From the NCBI GenBank assembly GCA_034437275.1, contig DAOTUD010000139.1:1-6102 (forward strand): a stretch of DNA of 6,102 nucleotides. Direction: 5' to 3'. The DNA comes from TC-15 sp034437275 (GTDB taxonomy: Bacteria; Chloroflexota; Anaerolineae; Aggregatilineales; Aggregatilineaceae). The notes beneath the pieces were generated by a model. The model did no database searches. It was given only the letters and a program-made list of their open reading frames with translations, and was not told the DNA's origin. Position numbers and translations under genes: made by a program. Position 1 is the stretch's first letter. Each line of letters opens with the position of its first letter. Shown here piece after piece: positions 5,968-6,102 of this stretch.

Positions 5968-6102
5968 CTAGGGCAGGTCGGCAGAAGTTACTGTCCAGTT
6001 TTGCCCTCACCCGCTGGCCCTCACCCCTCCGCCCTGGCGGGCGGTGTCCCCTCTCTCCCATATAAGGGGCGAGGGGAAAAGCGCGCGCTGTGACTCCCCC
6101 TC
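5968..6102. repeat. Right copy of long intergenic repeat, cut by the window end
   Basis: This is the inverted partner of 25-157 (see that entry for the match). Reading inward to outward on the plus strand it has CTAG, a unique segment CAGGTCGGCAGAAG...CAGTTTTG, the tandem-like CCCTCACCCGCTGG / CCCTCACCCCTCCG, the hairpin CGCCC-TGGC-GGGCG, then CCCATATAAGGGGCGAGGGG and the outer CTCCCCCTC. It lies directly upstream of the four-gene operon. Confidence 0.85.

Noticed and set aside
5975..6000. TGGACA on the minus strand in the right repeat arm as a -35 box for the operon
   Set aside because: No acceptable -10 box follows at 16-18 bases, and the same sequence in the left arm points into the end of the kinase gene. 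The operon promoter remains unidentified.

Overview
The window is GC-rich and every gene I accept lies on the minus strand. The best guess for the organism is a Chloroflexota bacterium (Anaerolineae-like). The grounds are the GC-rich codon use, small SHOCT-like proteins next to a DUF4097 protein, and intergenic repeats of the CCCTCACCCC...GGGAGAGGGG type. This placement is inference; there is no rRNA or other marker gene.

Read in the direction of transcription (right to left), the window starts with a copy of a long repeat (5968-6102, cut by the window end). A tight four-gene operon follows: a small SHOCT-like protein (5939-5547), a DUF4097 beta-repeat protein with a coiled coil and a C-terminal SHOCT-like tail (5523-4393), a GNAT acetyltransferase with two domains (4388-3402), and a second small SHOCT-like protein that is a paralog of the first (3376-3002). 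Gaps within the operon are 23, 4 and 25 bases, each gene with a visible ribosome binding site. A 446-base gap without a gene (2556-3001) holds a shorter relative of the repeat and two small dyads. Then come an OmpR-type response regulator (2555-1878), a 242-base gap holding a 127-base element bounded by inverted repeats, and a membrane sensor histidine kinase (1635-154). The kinase stop codon touches the edge of the second long repeat copy (1-157).

The two outer repeats are inverted relative to each other and nearly identical over about 133 bases (one substitution and one 2-base indel up to the inner margin). Together they bracket all six genes, while the third, diverged copy separates the two-component system from the SHOCT/DUF4097 operon.

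The likely theme is sensing and response at the cell envelope. DUF4097/SHOCT-like proteins of the YvlB/LiaX type occur in envelope-stress loci of Firmicutes, and the histidine kinase has an extracytoplasmic sensor. Nothing in the sequence proves that the regulator controls the operon. The most notable observations are the bracketing inverted repeats, the element wedged between the regulator and its kinase, and the same SHOCT-like helical hairpin in three of four operon genes, C-terminal in one and N-terminal in two.
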